Source: Labrenzia sp. VG12 (GTDB lineage: Bacteria; Pseudomonadota; Alphaproteobacteria; Rhizobiales; Stappiaceae). From it: DNA of 64,000 nucleotides. A program made the translations under genes and the position numbers. Positions 23,972-36,237 of the stretch are shown one piece after another; position 1 is the first letter of the stretch, and each line of letters opens with the position of its first letter. The stretch is from assembly GCF_002237595.1 (NCBI RefSeq), contig NZ_CP022529.1, forward strand, positions 1,798,001 through 1,862,000. The letters run 5' to 3'. The notes beneath the pieces are model-generated. The model searched no databases. It had not been told where the DNA came from and saw only the letters and a program-made list of their open reading frames with translations.

Positions 23972-26254
23972 ATGTACAAATCGTCCAAAAACTCTGGCGG
24001 CCGGATAGCAAACGCGATCATCATCCCGATGGTCGTGGTGGTCATCATTTCGGTTTTTGGCATTTTTGGCCTGATGCACTGGTCTGCCAGATTGTCGGAC
24101 GAAACCGCGGAACAGTCCCAGCACAAGCTCATTGCCGGCGCGCTGCAATTGACCAAGAACTACCTGGTCAAACTGCAGAACGGCGTGGTCATCTGGGACG
24201 AGGCCTATCACCGGATCAACCAGCCGGATCCCGATCAGAGCTGGATCTATGACAACATCATGCACTGGCTGTTCCAGAACCATGGTTTCACCAAATCCGT
24301 TCTGATCAACCGCGACTTCGAAGTCGCCTCCGTCTATGCCCAGAACCACACCAGCAAATGGATGGACGACCAGCTCTTCAGAGACCTGTCGCCGTCAGTT
24401 GCCAAGGTCAGGGCCCGCTATATCAACTCCTTCACGCGCACCCCGTCCGGCCTGTACAGTTTCGTGCCGCAGAGCAGCGACGCGCGCCGGTCGATCGCCG
24501 AAACGGGGGTTGTCGCTCTGGCCGGCGAACCGCATCTGTTCAGCGCGGCCGCGGTCATGCCGCAGATCCAGTCAATTGCAAAAGAGCGTTTTCCGCCTTC
24601 GGTTCTCGTCAGCCTGGTGCCATTGCGCGGCGAAAAGCTGAAGGACATTTCCGAAATGTCCCGGCTGGACGGCTTTGTCCTGACCAATTCCCAGACCGGC
24701 CGGGATGGTGTTGGCCGCTATCAGCTGCGGTCACCACGCAATGCGGATATCGGTATGATCGCCTGGCAAACCACGCAGCCGGGCACCCTGATGCTGCAGC
24801 GGATCAACCCGTTTCTGGCGCTCGCAGCGTTCATGATCGCAGCCGTTGTCATCCTGGTGACGCTGTTCACGCGCCAGATGACCCGGCGCCTTGCTCACAG
24901 TGAAGCCAAGGCGGTTCATGCCGCCCGTCATGATGCGCTGTCCGGCCTGCCCAACAGGGCCCGCTTTCATGCGCTTCTGACCGACACGCTGGAAGAGAGC
25001 ATTCACAGGCAAAGCAACACGGCCGTCGTCTATATCGACCTTGATCACTTCAAGGATATCAACGACACGCTGGGGCATTCGGCCGGCGACAAGGTCATAG
25101 TCGCGGTTGCGCAACGTCTGAAACGGGTTATCCCGGAATCCGGCATCGTTGCCCGCATCAGCGGCGACGAATTCGCCATGGTCATCAAGGACTGCGAAGA
25201 TGATGTCTGGCTGGAATATGTTCTGGACCAGGTACAGGATGAAATCGCCCGCCCCATCATGATCGGACGCCGGGAACTTCACGCCAGCCTCTCGATGGGT
25301 GCTGCCATCGCCCCGCGCGACGGCAATGATCCTGACGAACTTCTGCGCAAGGCCGACATCGCCCTTTACGATGCCAAGGCCAATGGCCGCAATCGGCGTT
25401 CCTTCTTCGAAGCCAACATGGAACACCATGTCCAGTCCAAGGACAGGCTGTCCCGCGAACTGCGCCTAGCGCTTAAAAACGACGAGCTGGACCTGGCCTA
25501 CCAGCCCCAGACCGACACCAGCGCCGAGCGGATCGTGAGTGTGGAGGCCCTCGCCCGCTGGACCAAGGAAGACGGCACCGTCGTCTCTCCCGCCCAGTTC
25601 ATTCCGGTTGCCGAGGAAACCGGCCTGATCAACGATCTGGGCCTCTGGGTCCTGAACAAGGCCTGCGCCCAGGCCCATGAATGGCCCGGCATTGTCATGT
25701 CGGTCAATGTATCGCCCAACCAGTTCAAGCATCCGCGCTTCGTGGAAAAGGTGATGGCGATCCTGGCTTCCAACAACCTGCCGCCGCAGCGGCTTGAAAT
25801 CGAGGTCACGGAAACCGTCTTTGCCGGGCGCAATGACTCGGTTCTGAAGGCCTTGCGGCGCCTGAAAAACCTTGGTGTCAAAGTGGCACTGGATGATTTC
25901 GGCTCCGGCTATTCAAGCCTCAGCTATCTGCGCCGGTTCCCGTTCGACACGCTCAAGATCGACCGGGATTTCGTCTCCGACATGAATGGCAACGAGGAAG
26001 CGGAAGCCATTCTCGTGTCGATCATCCAGCTCGGCAAGGCGCTTGGCATGACCATCGTTGCCGAGGGTATCGAAACCCTTGAGCAGATCCGTTTCCTGCA
26101 GGCCCATGACTGCCACAGGATGCAGGGCTATTTCATCTCCAAGCCGCTGCCCGAAGCCGCCCTCACCAAGTTCCTGGAAGACTTCAATGGCGATGGCGGC
26201 ACGTCTGGTTTTGGCGCTGATCTCAGCTACCAGGCGCAGGTGGCGAAGGGCTGA
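23972..26254 (+). CDS. Membrane CHASE4-GGDEF-EAL cyclic-di-GMP enzyme
   Basis: A 760-residue protein. A membrane segment (about residues 11-33) is followed by a periplasmic CHASE4-type sensor domain (about 40-272) and a second membrane segment (about 276-300). A GGDEF domain (about 320-480) and an EAL domain (about 490-745) complete it. The cyclase signature is SGDEF (about 396-400), a variant compatible with activity. The phosphodiesterase motifs EALARW, EVTETVF, DDFGSGYSSL, KIDRDF and AEGIET are complete. It may synthesise and degrade c-di-GMP in response to an external signal; the net direction cannot be predicted. It stands alone with its own AT-rich leader (23809-23971). Confidence 0.93.
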   Translation: MYKSSKNSGGRIANAIIIPMVVVVIISVFGIFGLMHWSARLSDETAEQSQHKLIAGALQLTKNYLVKLQNGVVIWDEAYHRINQPDPDQSWIYDNIMHWLFQNHGFTKSVLINRDFEVASVYAQNHTSKWMDDQLFRDLSPSVAKVRARYINSFTRTPSGLYSFVPQSSDARRSIAETGVVALAGEPHLFSAAAVMPQIQSIAKERFPPSVLVSLVPLRGEKLKDISEMSRLDGFVLTNSQTGRDGVGRYQLRSPRNADIGMIAWQTTQPGTLMLQRINPFLALAAFMIAAVVILVTLFTRQMTRRLAHSEAKAVHAARHDALSGLPNRARFHALLTDTLEESIHRQSNTAVVYIDLDHFKDINDTLGHSAGDKVIVAVAQRLKRVIPESGIVARISGDEFAMVIKDCEDDVWLEYVLDQVQDEIARPIMIGRRELHASLSMGAAIAPRDGNDPDELLRKADIALYDAKANGRNRRSFFEANMEHHVQSKDRLSRELRLALKNDELDLAYQPQTDTSAERIVSVEALARWTKEDGTVVSPAQFIPVAEETGLINDLGLWVLNKACAQAHEWPGIVMSVNVSPNQFKHPRFVEKVMAILASNNLPPQRLEIEVTETVFAGRNDSVLKALRRLKNLGVKVALDDFGSGYSSLSYLRRFPFDTLKIDRDFVSDMNGNEEAEAILVSIIQLGKALGMTIVAEGIETLEQIRFLQAHDCHRMQGYFISKPLPEAALTKFLEDFNGDGGTSGFGADLSYQAQVAKG

Positions 26255-26306
26255 ACGGCCACTGAGCTGCCCCAACTAGAGCATGCTCCTGAGCAAGACA
26301 TATGAG

Positions 26307-26765
26307 CTAATTCGGCAGGTTGAATGCCGCCAGTGCGCCGATAGAAAAAGAAATTCCCAGCGTCCATACATCGAACAGAAGCATCGGCCAACGCCTTGTC
26401 ACATTTGAAATCGAGGGGAAAAAATAGAAGAGCACCCCATCCTCGATTGGACCTCCAAATGCGGTTTGCACTTTTCTTCGAATGGTCCAGCCACAAAAAT
26501 ATCCTGCCGCAGGAATAAGCAAAATGGTAAGCTTTGAGCCTGTAATTTCGTGAAGAAAATAAGCAGAAAGCAATGCCGCTCCAAAGAGAAAAACAGAAGG
26601 CAAAGTATCGTCAAGTTCTTTTTTCGTGGGCGTTTCGAACTTGAACAGTCCGGATTTCCATTTTCTGTAAAACTATGGAAAGCCGCCTTGAACCTGCAAA
26701 GCCAAAATAAAGAAAAATGGGGCGGGAACTCCAAGGAAAACAGCCAGCTTATGGAGAAAAACATC
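26307..26765 (-). pseudogene. AT-rich small membrane protein gene interrupted by an amber codon
   Basis: The downstream part (26307-26672) encodes a hydrophobic protein with about three membrane segments (PSVFLFGAALLSAYFLHEI, KLTILLIPAAGYFCGW, LLFDVWTLGISFSIGALAAF). Reading upstream in the same frame gives plausible protein (KFETPTKKELDDT) with no ATG until an in-frame TAG at 26673-26675. Beyond the TAG the frame continues as another hydrophobic segment (KLAVFLGVPAPFFFILAL). I therefore read one gene of about 150 codons broken by a stop. Alternatively the lower part starts at TTG 26603 as a 98-residue protein. Base composition is clearly more AT-rich than the flanks, suggesting acquisition. 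No family recognised. Confidence 0.5.
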
Positions 26766-26772
26766 CAAAAGG

Positions 26773-27738
26773 TCAGTCTCCCGCAACACCCAGTCGCTTG
26801 ACCAGTTTGCTAGAAAACGCAGCAAAGCTTCTGAAAGGCGCTGTTTCGGCGTGTTCAAGCCAGGCCGTTGTCTTCTCCGCAGCCATCACCCTAAGCCCGG
26901 CTGCCCCGAATTCTGCCCGCACCATATCCTCGAACCAGGCCGCATGCTGGGCCCGGCGCCGCTCGCTCAATCGGCCGCAGTCTTCCAGAAACACCTGGTG
27001 CCGGTTCAGCTGGCTGACCAACTCGTCAATGCCTGTCTGGTTTTGGGCCGAGACTTCGCAAACAGGTACCTGCCAGTCCTCTGCTGTTGATCGGCTCAGG
27101 GACAGCGCGCCCTTCACATCCGACGCGGCCCGGCGCGCCAGGACCTCCATGTCGGCTTTGGTCACCGCGACGACATCCGGCAGTTCCATGATGCCGGCTT
27201 TCATGAATTGCAGGCTGTCGCCGGAGCCCGGCTGAATGCACAAGACAACACTGTCGACCGCCTGTTTCAGATCCCCTTCCGACTGACCTATGCCGACGGT
27301 TTCAACGATCACCCGATCGCAAACCGCTCTTAAAAGCGCAATGGCAGCCACCGCTTCGTCGGAAAGACCGCCGAGCCTGTCGCGCGCAGCCATGGAGCGG
27401 ACAAAAACGCCGTCATCATCCGGGTCTGTCTTCAGTCGTGTGCGATCCCCCAGAAGGGCGCCCCCCGTCAGCGCGGACGACGGGTCGACCGCAAGCACGC
27501 CAACCCGAAGCCCGTCAGCGCGGAATGCGCTGATCAGGGCATCGGTCAGACTGGACTTGCCGACACCAGGAGGTCCTGTCAGACCCAACACGTGGCCAAG
27601 GGGCCTGTTTGCGACGTCATCCAGAAAAGCCGCGGTTACCGGATCTGCTGCGTGTGTTTCCAGACGGGTAAGCACCCGCGACAGCAGACGTTTGCCCCCT
27701 GCGCGCAGTTCGGCCAGATCCGGGAAGGAGCCGCTCAC
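26773..27738 (-). CDS. meaB: Methylmalonyl-CoA mutase-associated GTPase MeaB (ArgK family)
   Basis: A 321-residue G3E-family P-loop GTPase that chaperones and reactivates the B12-dependent methylmalonyl-CoA mutase. Walker A is GPPGVGKSS (about residues 55-63); DPSSALTGGALLGDRTR and VETVGIGQSEGD are family hallmarks; VTKAD is the NKxD-type guanine specificity motif. The mutase genes are not in the window. It follows ppdK by 41 bp on the same strand, and both feed C3/C4 carbon metabolism, so cotranscription is likely. Confidence 0.93.
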   Translation of the reverse strand: MSGSFPDLAELRAGGKRLLSRVLTRLETHAADPVTAAFLDDVANRPLGHVLGLTGPPGVGKSSLTDALISAFRADGLRVGVLAVDPSSALTGGALLGDRTRLKTDPDDDGVFVRSMAARDRLGGLSDEAVAAIALLRAVCDRVIVETVGIGQSEGDLKQAVDSVVLCIQPGSGDSLQFMKAGIMELPDVVAVTKADMEVLARRAASDVKGALSLSRSTAEDWQVPVCEVSAQNQTGIDELVSQLNRHQVFLEDCGRLSERRRAQHAAWFEDMVRAEFGAAGLRVMAAEKTTAWLEHAETAPFRSFAAFSSKLVKRLGVAGD

Positions 27739-27779
27739 CTGCGCGGCTCCTCAAACAGGGCTCGGGTCAGCAAGACCAC

Positions 27780-30452
<2,673 letters not shown>

Positions 30453-30812
30453 CTACCACTCTCCTCACCTGGGCATCCGGAGACCCGTTCGTCTGCGGTC
30501 AAGGCCCAATCCCGACCGCCGGCCAACAGGTGTCTACCCTATGTGCTTTCGCACATTATCAGTTTGACCTGGGGCAAATTGTGCGCCCCCGGCTATATTG
30601 CACCGCACATTCCTGCGACAGCGCTTGTTTGTCTTCAAGCCCTTTTTGCCGGAAAACCGTATCCTTGCGCCATTTGGCTGGGTAATTCCGACGATGTGCA
30701 AATTCAAAAGGATTTAAACCCTCAGAAAGTTACCCCGGCCTTCTTGCCGGTCAGCCTTAAAGACGCCATTGTCAAAGGCAATAAGCAACAATCGATGTGA
30801 CGGGTAATCAAA
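30453..30812. promoter_or_regulatory. Divergent intergenic region between ppdK and a TPR gene
   Basis: These 360 bp hold no convincing gene. Short frames here lack ribosome sites and coding character. The region must contain both divergent promoters. The hairpin CCGGC-CTTCTT-GCCGG lies at about 30736-30751. I see no recognisable operator. Confidence 0.5.
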
Positions 30813-30821
30813 GTGCGAGGA

Positions 30822-32609
30822 ATGATGACAAACGTGACCGGCGCCGCTGTGAACACGGACCGCAGACCGCTGCGGCTGAAGCTCCTTGCGCTGGTCAGCG
30901 TGCTTGCCCTGTCGCCGGCTCTGGCGATTGCCGACACCAACGCCGGATCGCAGGTCTTCGGCACACCGTCCGGCCTGCCCTTCACCCTGTCTGGCAGCTA
31001 CCTGTCCGGACGCCTTGCCGGCTTTGAAAAAGACTATGGCCAGGCCGCCGCCTTCTACGAGGAAACGCTGGCCGCCGACCCGACCAACACCATGCTGCTG
31101 GAGCGGACATTCCTGCTGAAACTCGCCAATGGCGATGTCGAGGAAGCCGTTCATTATGCAGGTGAGCTCGAAAAGGCCGGCCTGCAGAATTTCCTGGCAC
31201 AGCTCGCGCTCGGTGCGTCCGACATGGTCGAAGGTCAGTACGCCAAGGCAGACGAGACGCTTTCCAAGGGCCGCAACGGCCCGCTTGCGCAACTCTCCAT
31301 CGGCATTGCCCGGGCCTGGGCGCTTTATGGCAATGGCAGGATCGACGAGGCGCTGGACACGATCGACGCCCTGAGCGGACCGGACTGGTTCGAGGTTTTC
31401 AAGGCAACGCACAAAACCCACCTGCTCTTTGCCGCCGGCCGCAACGCGGACGCTCTTGAAGCGGCGGAAGGCGCCTATGCGATCGACCAGGGCGCCATTC
31501 GTGTTGTCGACGCCTATGCCCGTGTGCTTGCGGCAAACGGAAGGCAGAAGGAGGCTCTGGAAGCCCTCGATCTCTACGACGAGCAATTCCGGGGGCACCC
31601 GAAGCTGGACCAGACCCGCGCCATCATCGCAAGCGGTGACGTCATTCCGCCGATGGTCACCGACCCGTCGGAAGGAATGTCCGAAATCCTTTATGGCCTT
31701 GGTGCGGTGATTGGCCGGGACGGCGGCGAGGAACTGTCGACATCCTACCTGCAGCTCGCCCTTTTCCTGGATCCCAAGGCCGAATTTGCAGCGATTGCTC
31801 TTGGCAGCATCTTTGAGCGCATGGAACAGCCCGATCGCGCCATCGAGGCGCTAATGATGGTTCCGGCGGACAGTGTGCTGAAGCGCGAGGCCGAGATCCA
31901 GGTTGGTATGAATTTCAACCAGCTTGAAAAACTCGACGACGCCCGCGAGCATCTCCAGGCCCTGATCGACGAAGACCCGTCGGACCTGGAAGCGGTGATC
32001 GCGCTCGGCAACGTTCTGCGCTCCCACGAGATCTATGACGATGCCGAGGCCATTTACACCCAGGGCATCGACACGATCGAGGAACTGGAAAACCGGCACT
32101 GGCTGCTGCTCTATTTCCGCGGCATTGCCAGGGAACGCCTGGGCAAATGGGATCTGGCGGAAGCCGACTTCCGCAAGGCCCTGGAGCTCAACGAAAACCA
32201 GCCGCTTGTCTTGAACTACCTGGGCTATTCGCTGGTGGATCAGGGTCTGAAACTCGACGAGGCGCTTGAGATGATCAAGACGGCGGTCGAGTTGCGGCCG
32301 ACCGATGGTTACATCGTTGACAGTCTCGGCTGGGTCTATTTCCGTCTGGGCCGCTACGAAGAAGCGGTGAAGGAACTGGAGCGGGCGATTGAGCTCCGCC
32401 CTGCGGATCCGGTCATCAACGATCATCTGGGCGATGCCTACTGGATGGTAGGCCGGCGGAACGAAGCCCGCTTTCAGTGGAACCATGCCCGCGATCTCGG
32501 ACCGGAAGAAAAAGAACTTCCGAAAATTCTCGACAAGATCGCCAATGGACTGAAAGATCCGGAAGGAACCGACGCTGCCAAGGCTGAAACCGGCAACAAC
32601 GGCGGCTGA
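30822..32609 (+). CDS. Exported TPR-repeat protein
   Basis: A protein of about 595 residues. A signal peptide (LKLLALVSVLALSPALAIAD) is followed almost entirely by tetratricopeptide helices; clear repeats include AAAFYEETLAADPTN near the start and AVKELERAIELRPADPVINDHL near the end. TPR arrays mediate protein contacts. A periplasmic or outer-membrane-associated assembly role is likely, but no specific partner is visible. The start is uncertain among GTG 30813, ATG 30822 and ATG 30825 because GAGGA overlaps them. ispE begins 13 bp after its stop, an arrangement seen in related genomes. Confidence 0.85.
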   Translation: MMTNVTGAAVNTDRRPLRLKLLALVSVLALSPALAIADTNAGSQVFGTPSGLPFTLSGSYLSGRLAGFEKDYGQAAAFYEETLAADPTNTMLLERTFLLKLANGDVEEAVHYAGELEKAGLQNFLAQLALGASDMVEGQYAKADETLSKGRNGPLAQLSIGIARAWALYGNGRIDEALDTIDALSGPDWFEVFKATHKTHLLFAAGRNADALEAAEGAYAIDQGAIRVVDAYARVLAANGRQKEALEALDLYDEQFRGHPKLDQTRAIIASGDVIPPMVTDPSEGMSEILYGLGAVIGRDGGEELSTSYLQLALFLDPKAEFAAIALGSIFERMEQPDRAIEALMMVPADSVLKREAEIQVGMNFNQLEKLDDAREHLQALIDEDPSDLEAVIALGNVLRSHEIYDDAEAIYTQGIDTIEELENRHWLLLYFRGIARERLGKWDLAEADFRKALELNENQPLVLNYLGYSLVDQGLKLDEALEMIKTAVELRPTDGYIVDSLGWVYFRLGRYEEAVKELERAIELRPADPVINDHLGDAYWMVGRRNEARFQWNHARDLGPEEKELPKILDKIANGLKDPEGTDAAKAETGNNGG

Positions 32610-32622
32610 CCGGAAACACGAA

Positions 32623-33504
32623 ATGTCCCTTCAAACAGCCACGTCTGCCCGGGTGGAGCTTGCCCGGGCCAAAGTGAATCTGGCGCTGCATATCACCGGA
32701 CGGCGCTCCGACGGCTATCACCTGCTCGATTCGCTGGTAGCCTTTCCGCAAATCGGGGACCGGATTGCCGTCGAGCCGGCAGACAAACAGGAGCTGCGGC
32801 TGGAAGGTCCCTTCGCCCGCGATCTGGACGGTCCGACGGAACACAATCTTGTCCTGAAAGCGGTCAGCGGCTTTGCCGCCCGGGCCGGCATAACCCTGCC
32901 TCCGGTCAGACTGACGCTCACCAAACGCCTTCCGGTTGCCTCCGGCATCGGCGGCGGCTCCAGCGATGCAGCAACGACCCTGCGACTTCTGGAAGACTTC
33001 ACCGGAACCTACCTTTCCGAAGACACCATGCATGCCCTTGCCCTGTCTTTGGGCGCCGACGTTCCGGTCTGCCTTTACCCCGAAGCGCAGCGCATGAGCG
33101 GCATCGGCGACGAACTCGCACCCGGCCCTGTCCTGCCCAATTGCGGTATCGTGCTGGTCAACCCCAAGGTTGGCGTCTCGACCCCGGAGGTTTTCGCCGC
33201 CTTGAGCCATCGGGACAATGACGCCCTGCCGCTTGTGCCGGAGAAGTTCGAAAGCCTGTCGCAGCTCACCGCCTATCTCTCGAGCTGCCGCAATGATTTG
33301 CAGGGCCCGGCAGAAAGCCTTTGTCCGGAAATCAGTGCGGTGCTCGCGGCCCTTCAGGAAGATACAAGGATCGAATTCAGCCGCATGTCGGGCTCAGGCG
33401 CGACCTGTTTTGGCCTGTGCGACCAAAAACACGCCATGGATGTTGAGCGCAGCCTGAGGGCCGAACACCCAAACTGGTGGATTGCCTCCGGCCCGCTGGC
33501 ATGA
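32623..33504 (+). CDS. ispE: 4-diphosphocytidyl-2-C-methyl-D-erythritol kinase
   Basis: A 293-residue GHMP kinase of the non-mevalonate (MEP) isoprenoid pathway. It phosphorylates CDP-methylerythritol. Motifs: ARAKVNLALHITGRRSDGYH near the N-terminus, the ATP loop PVASGIGGGSSDAAT (about residues 104-118), and MSGSGATCFGL near the C-terminus. It converges on the polyprenyl diphosphate synthase gene, which uses the products of the same pathway, with a terminator hairpin between them. Confidence 0.96.
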   Translation: MSLQTATSARVELARAKVNLALHITGRRSDGYHLLDSLVAFPQIGDRIAVEPADKQELRLEGPFARDLDGPTEHNLVLKAVSGFAARAGITLPPVRLTLTKRLPVASGIGGGSSDAATTLRLLEDFTGTYLSEDTMHALALSLGADVPVCLYPEAQRMSGIGDELAPGPVLPNCGIVLVNPKVGVSTPEVFAALSHRDNDALPLVPEKFESLSQLTAYLSSCRNDLQGPAESLCPEISAVLAALQEDTRIEFSRMSGSGATCFGLCDQKHAMDVERSLRAEHPNWWIASGPLA

Positions 33505-33508
33505 AAAA

Positions 33509-33532
33509 GGCCTGCCTCGCAAGAGACAGGCC
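33509..33532 (-). terminator. Terminator of the polyprenyl synthase gene, overlapping ispE end
   Basis: The stem GGCCTG-c-CTC / GAG-a-CAGGCC with a GCAA loop begins 5 bp after the ispE stop. On the minus strand it is followed by TTTTT, giving a good Rho-independent terminator for the leftward gene. On the plus strand a GTTTTT occurs only later, so termination of ispE is weaker. Confidence 0.8.
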
Positions 33533-33567
33533 CAATAGAATTCTTGTTTTTCAGAAACTTGGAGCGG

Positions 33568-34584
33568 TTAGCTCACACGGGAGATGCAGAAGGAAACGGC
33601 ATCGGCAAGGGCGTCGTTATGCGCACCTGCTGGCAGAGTTTCCAGTGCCCTCAGAGCATTGTTGCCATAGGTCTTGGCCCGTTCGACCGTCTCCGCCAAC
33701 GCATCGTATTTCTTCAAGAGGTCGATGGCCTGTTCCAGATCGCCATCGGCAACATCTTCGCCCTCGAGGCAGCGCTTCCAGAATGCGCGATCGGCATCCG
33801 TGCCACGGGCGACGGCCAGCACAACGGGAAGCGTGATCTTGCCTTCGCGGAAATCATCGCCGACATCCTTGCCTAGATCGGCTGAGGAGCCGCCATAATC
33901 CAGGGCATCGTCGACCAGCTGGAAGGCATAGCCAAGTTCAAGACCATAGGTTCGGGCGGCCTTTTTCATGTCTTCCGACTGATCTGCGATCACCGGCCCG
34001 ACCTCGGCCGCAGCAGCAAAGAGGGCTGCCGTCTTGGCCTCGATCACGCGCAGATAGTCCGCCTCGGTGGTGGCGATGTTCTTGGCCGCACCGAGCTGCA
34101 GCACTTCGCCTTCTGCAATCACTGCCGACGCGGTGGACAGGATGCGCAGTGCTTCCAGCGAACCGACATCAACCATCATCTTGAAGGCCTGGCCGAGCAG
34201 GTAATCGCCAACCAGGACGCTGGCCTGATTGCCCCAGAGCTTGCGGGCCGCCAGTTTGCCGCGGCGCATGTCACTTTCATCGACCACGTCATCATGCAGC
34301 AGTGTCGCCGTGTGCATGAACTCGACACTGGCCGCCAGGGTGACATGCCCCTCGCCCTGATAACCGAACATGTCGGCGCAGGCGAGCGTCAGCATCGGCC
34401 GCAGCCGCTTGCCGCCTGAGGAAATCAGGTGTTTGGCGATCTCCGGGATCAGTTCAACATTTGAACCGGCCTTGGACAGGATCAGTTCATTGACATCCGC
34501 CATGCCAGAAGACACAAGGTCCACCAGCGGCTGAATGCTCGGCTGGCGCGCCTGATTGTCAGAATAGGTTGCAACAACGGCCAC
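33568..34584 (-). CDS. ispB: Trans-polyprenyl diphosphate synthase (octa/decaprenyl type)
   Basis: A 338-residue all-helical prenyltransferase that elongates farnesyl diphosphate with isopentenyl diphosphate to make the ubiquinone side chain. The first aspartate-rich motif is LLHDDVVDESD (about residue 95-105), the second QLVDDALDYGG (about 222-232). KLWGNQASVLVGDYLLGQAF is characteristic of the IspB branch. Chain length (C40 or C50) is not readable; alphaproteobacteria commonly make Q10. Confidence 0.93.
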   Translation of the reverse strand: MAVVATYSDNQARQPSIQPLVDLVSSGMADVNELILSKAGSNVELIPEIAKHLISSGGKRLRPMLTLACADMFGYQGEGHVTLAASVEFMHTATLLHDDVVDESDMRRGKLAARKLWGNQASVLVGDYLLGQAFKMMVDVGSLEALRILSTASAVIAEGEVLQLGAAKNIATTEADYLRVIEAKTAALFAAAAEVGPVIADQSEDMKKAARTYGLELGYAFQLVDDALDYGGSSADLGKDVGDDFREGKITLPVVLAVARGTDADRAFWKRCLEGEDVADGDLEQAIDLLKKYDALAETVERAKTYGNNALRALETLPAGAHNDALADAVSFCISRVS

Positions 34585-34759
34585 TTATGGCACTCCCTGA
34601 ATATTTGAGCGGACAATATGGCGCGAAGGCCTCCGGGGCAAGCCGCCAATCCGTTGACAAACGCTTGAATTGCCACGATCAGCAGGTTTTGCTGTAGACC
34701 AGTCGACCGTGCTCCGACAAGACACATTGAATTGCTGAACCGCTAACGCCGGGAAAACT

Positions 34760-34996
34760 ATGGAAGAACTCGTCAGAACCAACGATCCAGTGCTGATTTC
34801 GTTCCTGGAATCGATTCTAGAGGAAGCCGGCATCAAGCATTTTGTCGCAGACGGCAACATGAGTATCCTGGAAGGATCGCTTGCCATGATCCCGCGGCGG
34901 GTCCTTGTCGACGGCGATCAATTGCAAAAGGCGCGCAGGCTGGTGTGTGACGCCGGCCTTGAACATGAACTGCGTCCGGAACGCGGACAGGCCTGA
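34760..34996 (+). CDS. DUF2007 small protein
   Basis: A 78-residue protein of the DUF2007 (putative signal-transducing/PII-like) family. The conserved pattern MEELVRTNDPVLISFLESIL, then GSLAMIPRRVLVD and a final helix with ARRL, is typical. No enzymatic residues are evident. Its stop is one base before the next gene's ATG, so it is cotranslated with the methyltransferase. Confidence 0.85.
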   Translation: MEELVRTNDPVLISFLESILEEAGIKHFVADGNMSILEGSLAMIPRRVLVDGDQLQKARRLVCDAGLEHELRPERGQA

Positions 34997-34997
34997 G

Positions 34998-35798
34998 ATG
35001 ACGACGCCCCCGGCGACCTCGGAACCGGAAACCACACATGACGCCTTTCTGGGCGGCAAGGTCTATGTCCACCAGCCGAGACGTGGCCGTCACCGTGCAG
35101 GACTTGATGCCGTCTATCTTGCCGCCGCGCTGCCGGAGGGAACCAGGGGACATGTTGTCGATCTTGGCGCCGGTGTCGGCACCGCCGGTTTTTGTGCTGC
35201 GGCGCGTCTGCCTGACATCAAGGTGACGCTGGTCGAGATCGACCAGACCGTGCTGGATCTCGCCCGGCGTGGCCTCAACGACCCGGCCAATGCCGCCTTC
35301 GCGGACCGAATCTCCCTTCTGGAGGCCGACATCACCGCAAAGGGCAGCCAGCGTCACGCAGCTGGCCTGACACCCGCGATGGCCGACCATGCCATCATGA
35401 ACCCGCCCTATTACGAGGCCGAAAAGTTCCGCGCTTCACCGAACACGGCCCGGGCAGGCGCCCATATGCTGGACGATCGCGGCCTGGAACCCTGGGCCAA
35501 GACGGCAACGGATATCGTGCGCGACGGAGGCAGCCTGACGGCCATCTTCCGCGCCGACGGTCTGCGCGAACTTCTGGACGTGCTTCAGGGCCGCTTTGGC
35601 GCGATTGACGTCATACCCTTGCGTCCTAGGCCCGAGGCACCGGCCACGCGGGTGCTCATTCGTGCCATTCGCGCCAGCAAGGCGCCCTTGCAGCTGCTGC
35701 CCGGCTTTGTCTTGCACGCGGGCAGCGGATCGGACTTCACCGACCAGTCTCGCGCCGTGATGCGCGACGGGGCCGGCCTTGGCCTCACCCCGCGATAA
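34998..35798 (+). CDS. N6-adenine tRNA methyltransferase-like protein (TrmN6/YfiC type)
   Basis: A 266-residue class I methyltransferase. The SAM motif VVDLGAGVGTAGFC (about residues 50-63) and the amino-methyltransferase catalytic motif IMNPPYYEAEKFR (NPPY) mark it as an adenine-N6 methyltransferase. YfiC in E. coli methylates A37 of tRNA1(Val), and this is the likely role. The start at 34998 follows the upstream stop by one base; an overlapping longer frame from 34905 is unlikely. Confidence 0.88.
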   Translation: MTTPPATSEPETTHDAFLGGKVYVHQPRRGRHRAGLDAVYLAAALPEGTRGHVVDLGAGVGTAGFCAAARLPDIKVTLVEIDQTVLDLARRGLNDPANAAFADRISLLEADITAKGSQRHAAGLTPAMADHAIMNPPYYEAEKFRASPNTARAGAHMLDDRGLEPWAKTATDIVRDGGSLTAIFRADGLRELLDVLQGRFGAIDVIPLRPRPEAPATRVLIRAIRASKAPLQLLPGFVLHAGSGSDFTDQSRAVMRDGAGLGLTPR

Positions 35799-35815
35799 CC
35801 CGCGATCAGCCGTCT

Positions 35816-36088
35816 TCAGTGAATGAGGATTTCACCATCCGCATAGCGGAAATCGACCGGCTCGATCAGGTTCTGATGGGCAATCCGAACAGAGTGAATG
35901 CTGCCTTCGATCTCCCGTTCCCAGAACGTCAGAAACCGGGTCAGTTCCGGAAATTTCGGTGCAAGATCTTCGGTTTGCCAAAGGAAACTCTGCAGAAATC
36001 GCGGGTGATCGGGCAAGTGGTAGAGGATCTCCGCGGTGAGCAGTCCATATCCCAGGAACCGTTTTTCAAAGTCAGAGCTGGTTGTCAT
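35816..36088 (-). CDS. Usg-family protein
   Basis: A 90-residue protein matching the Usg family, first named from a gene upstream of trp genes in Caulobacter. Recognisable segments are GYGLLTAEILYHLPDHP, LQSFLWQTEDLAP and FLTFWEREIEG. Its function is unknown. AAAGGA precedes the ATG by a normal distance. It ends 18 bp from the convergent methyltransferase gene. Confidence 0.82.
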   Translation of the reverse strand: MTTSSDFEKRFLGYGLLTAEILYHLPDHPRFLQSFLWQTEDLAPKFPELTRFLTFWEREIEGSIHSVRIAHQNLIEPVDFRYADGEILIH

Positions 36089-36237
36089 GCCAATCCTTTC
36101 TTTTGCCTAAGAAAAGAGTGTCACGGAACTCTGGTTAACCAAACCCGACTTTTGGTCAATTCCTGTTCAAAACCAGCACTTTAGCAGCACTCCAGCGCGC
36201 CTGCTAACAAAATGCCGTCCATGGAGCGGGCAACGGA

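Noticed and set aside
26399..26764. 121-codon frame in a second frame of the AT-rich membrane gene
   Set aside because: The alternative frame gives better membrane segments and a plausible soluble linker; this one is rich in Cys, Phe and Ser typical of misread AT-rich DNA.
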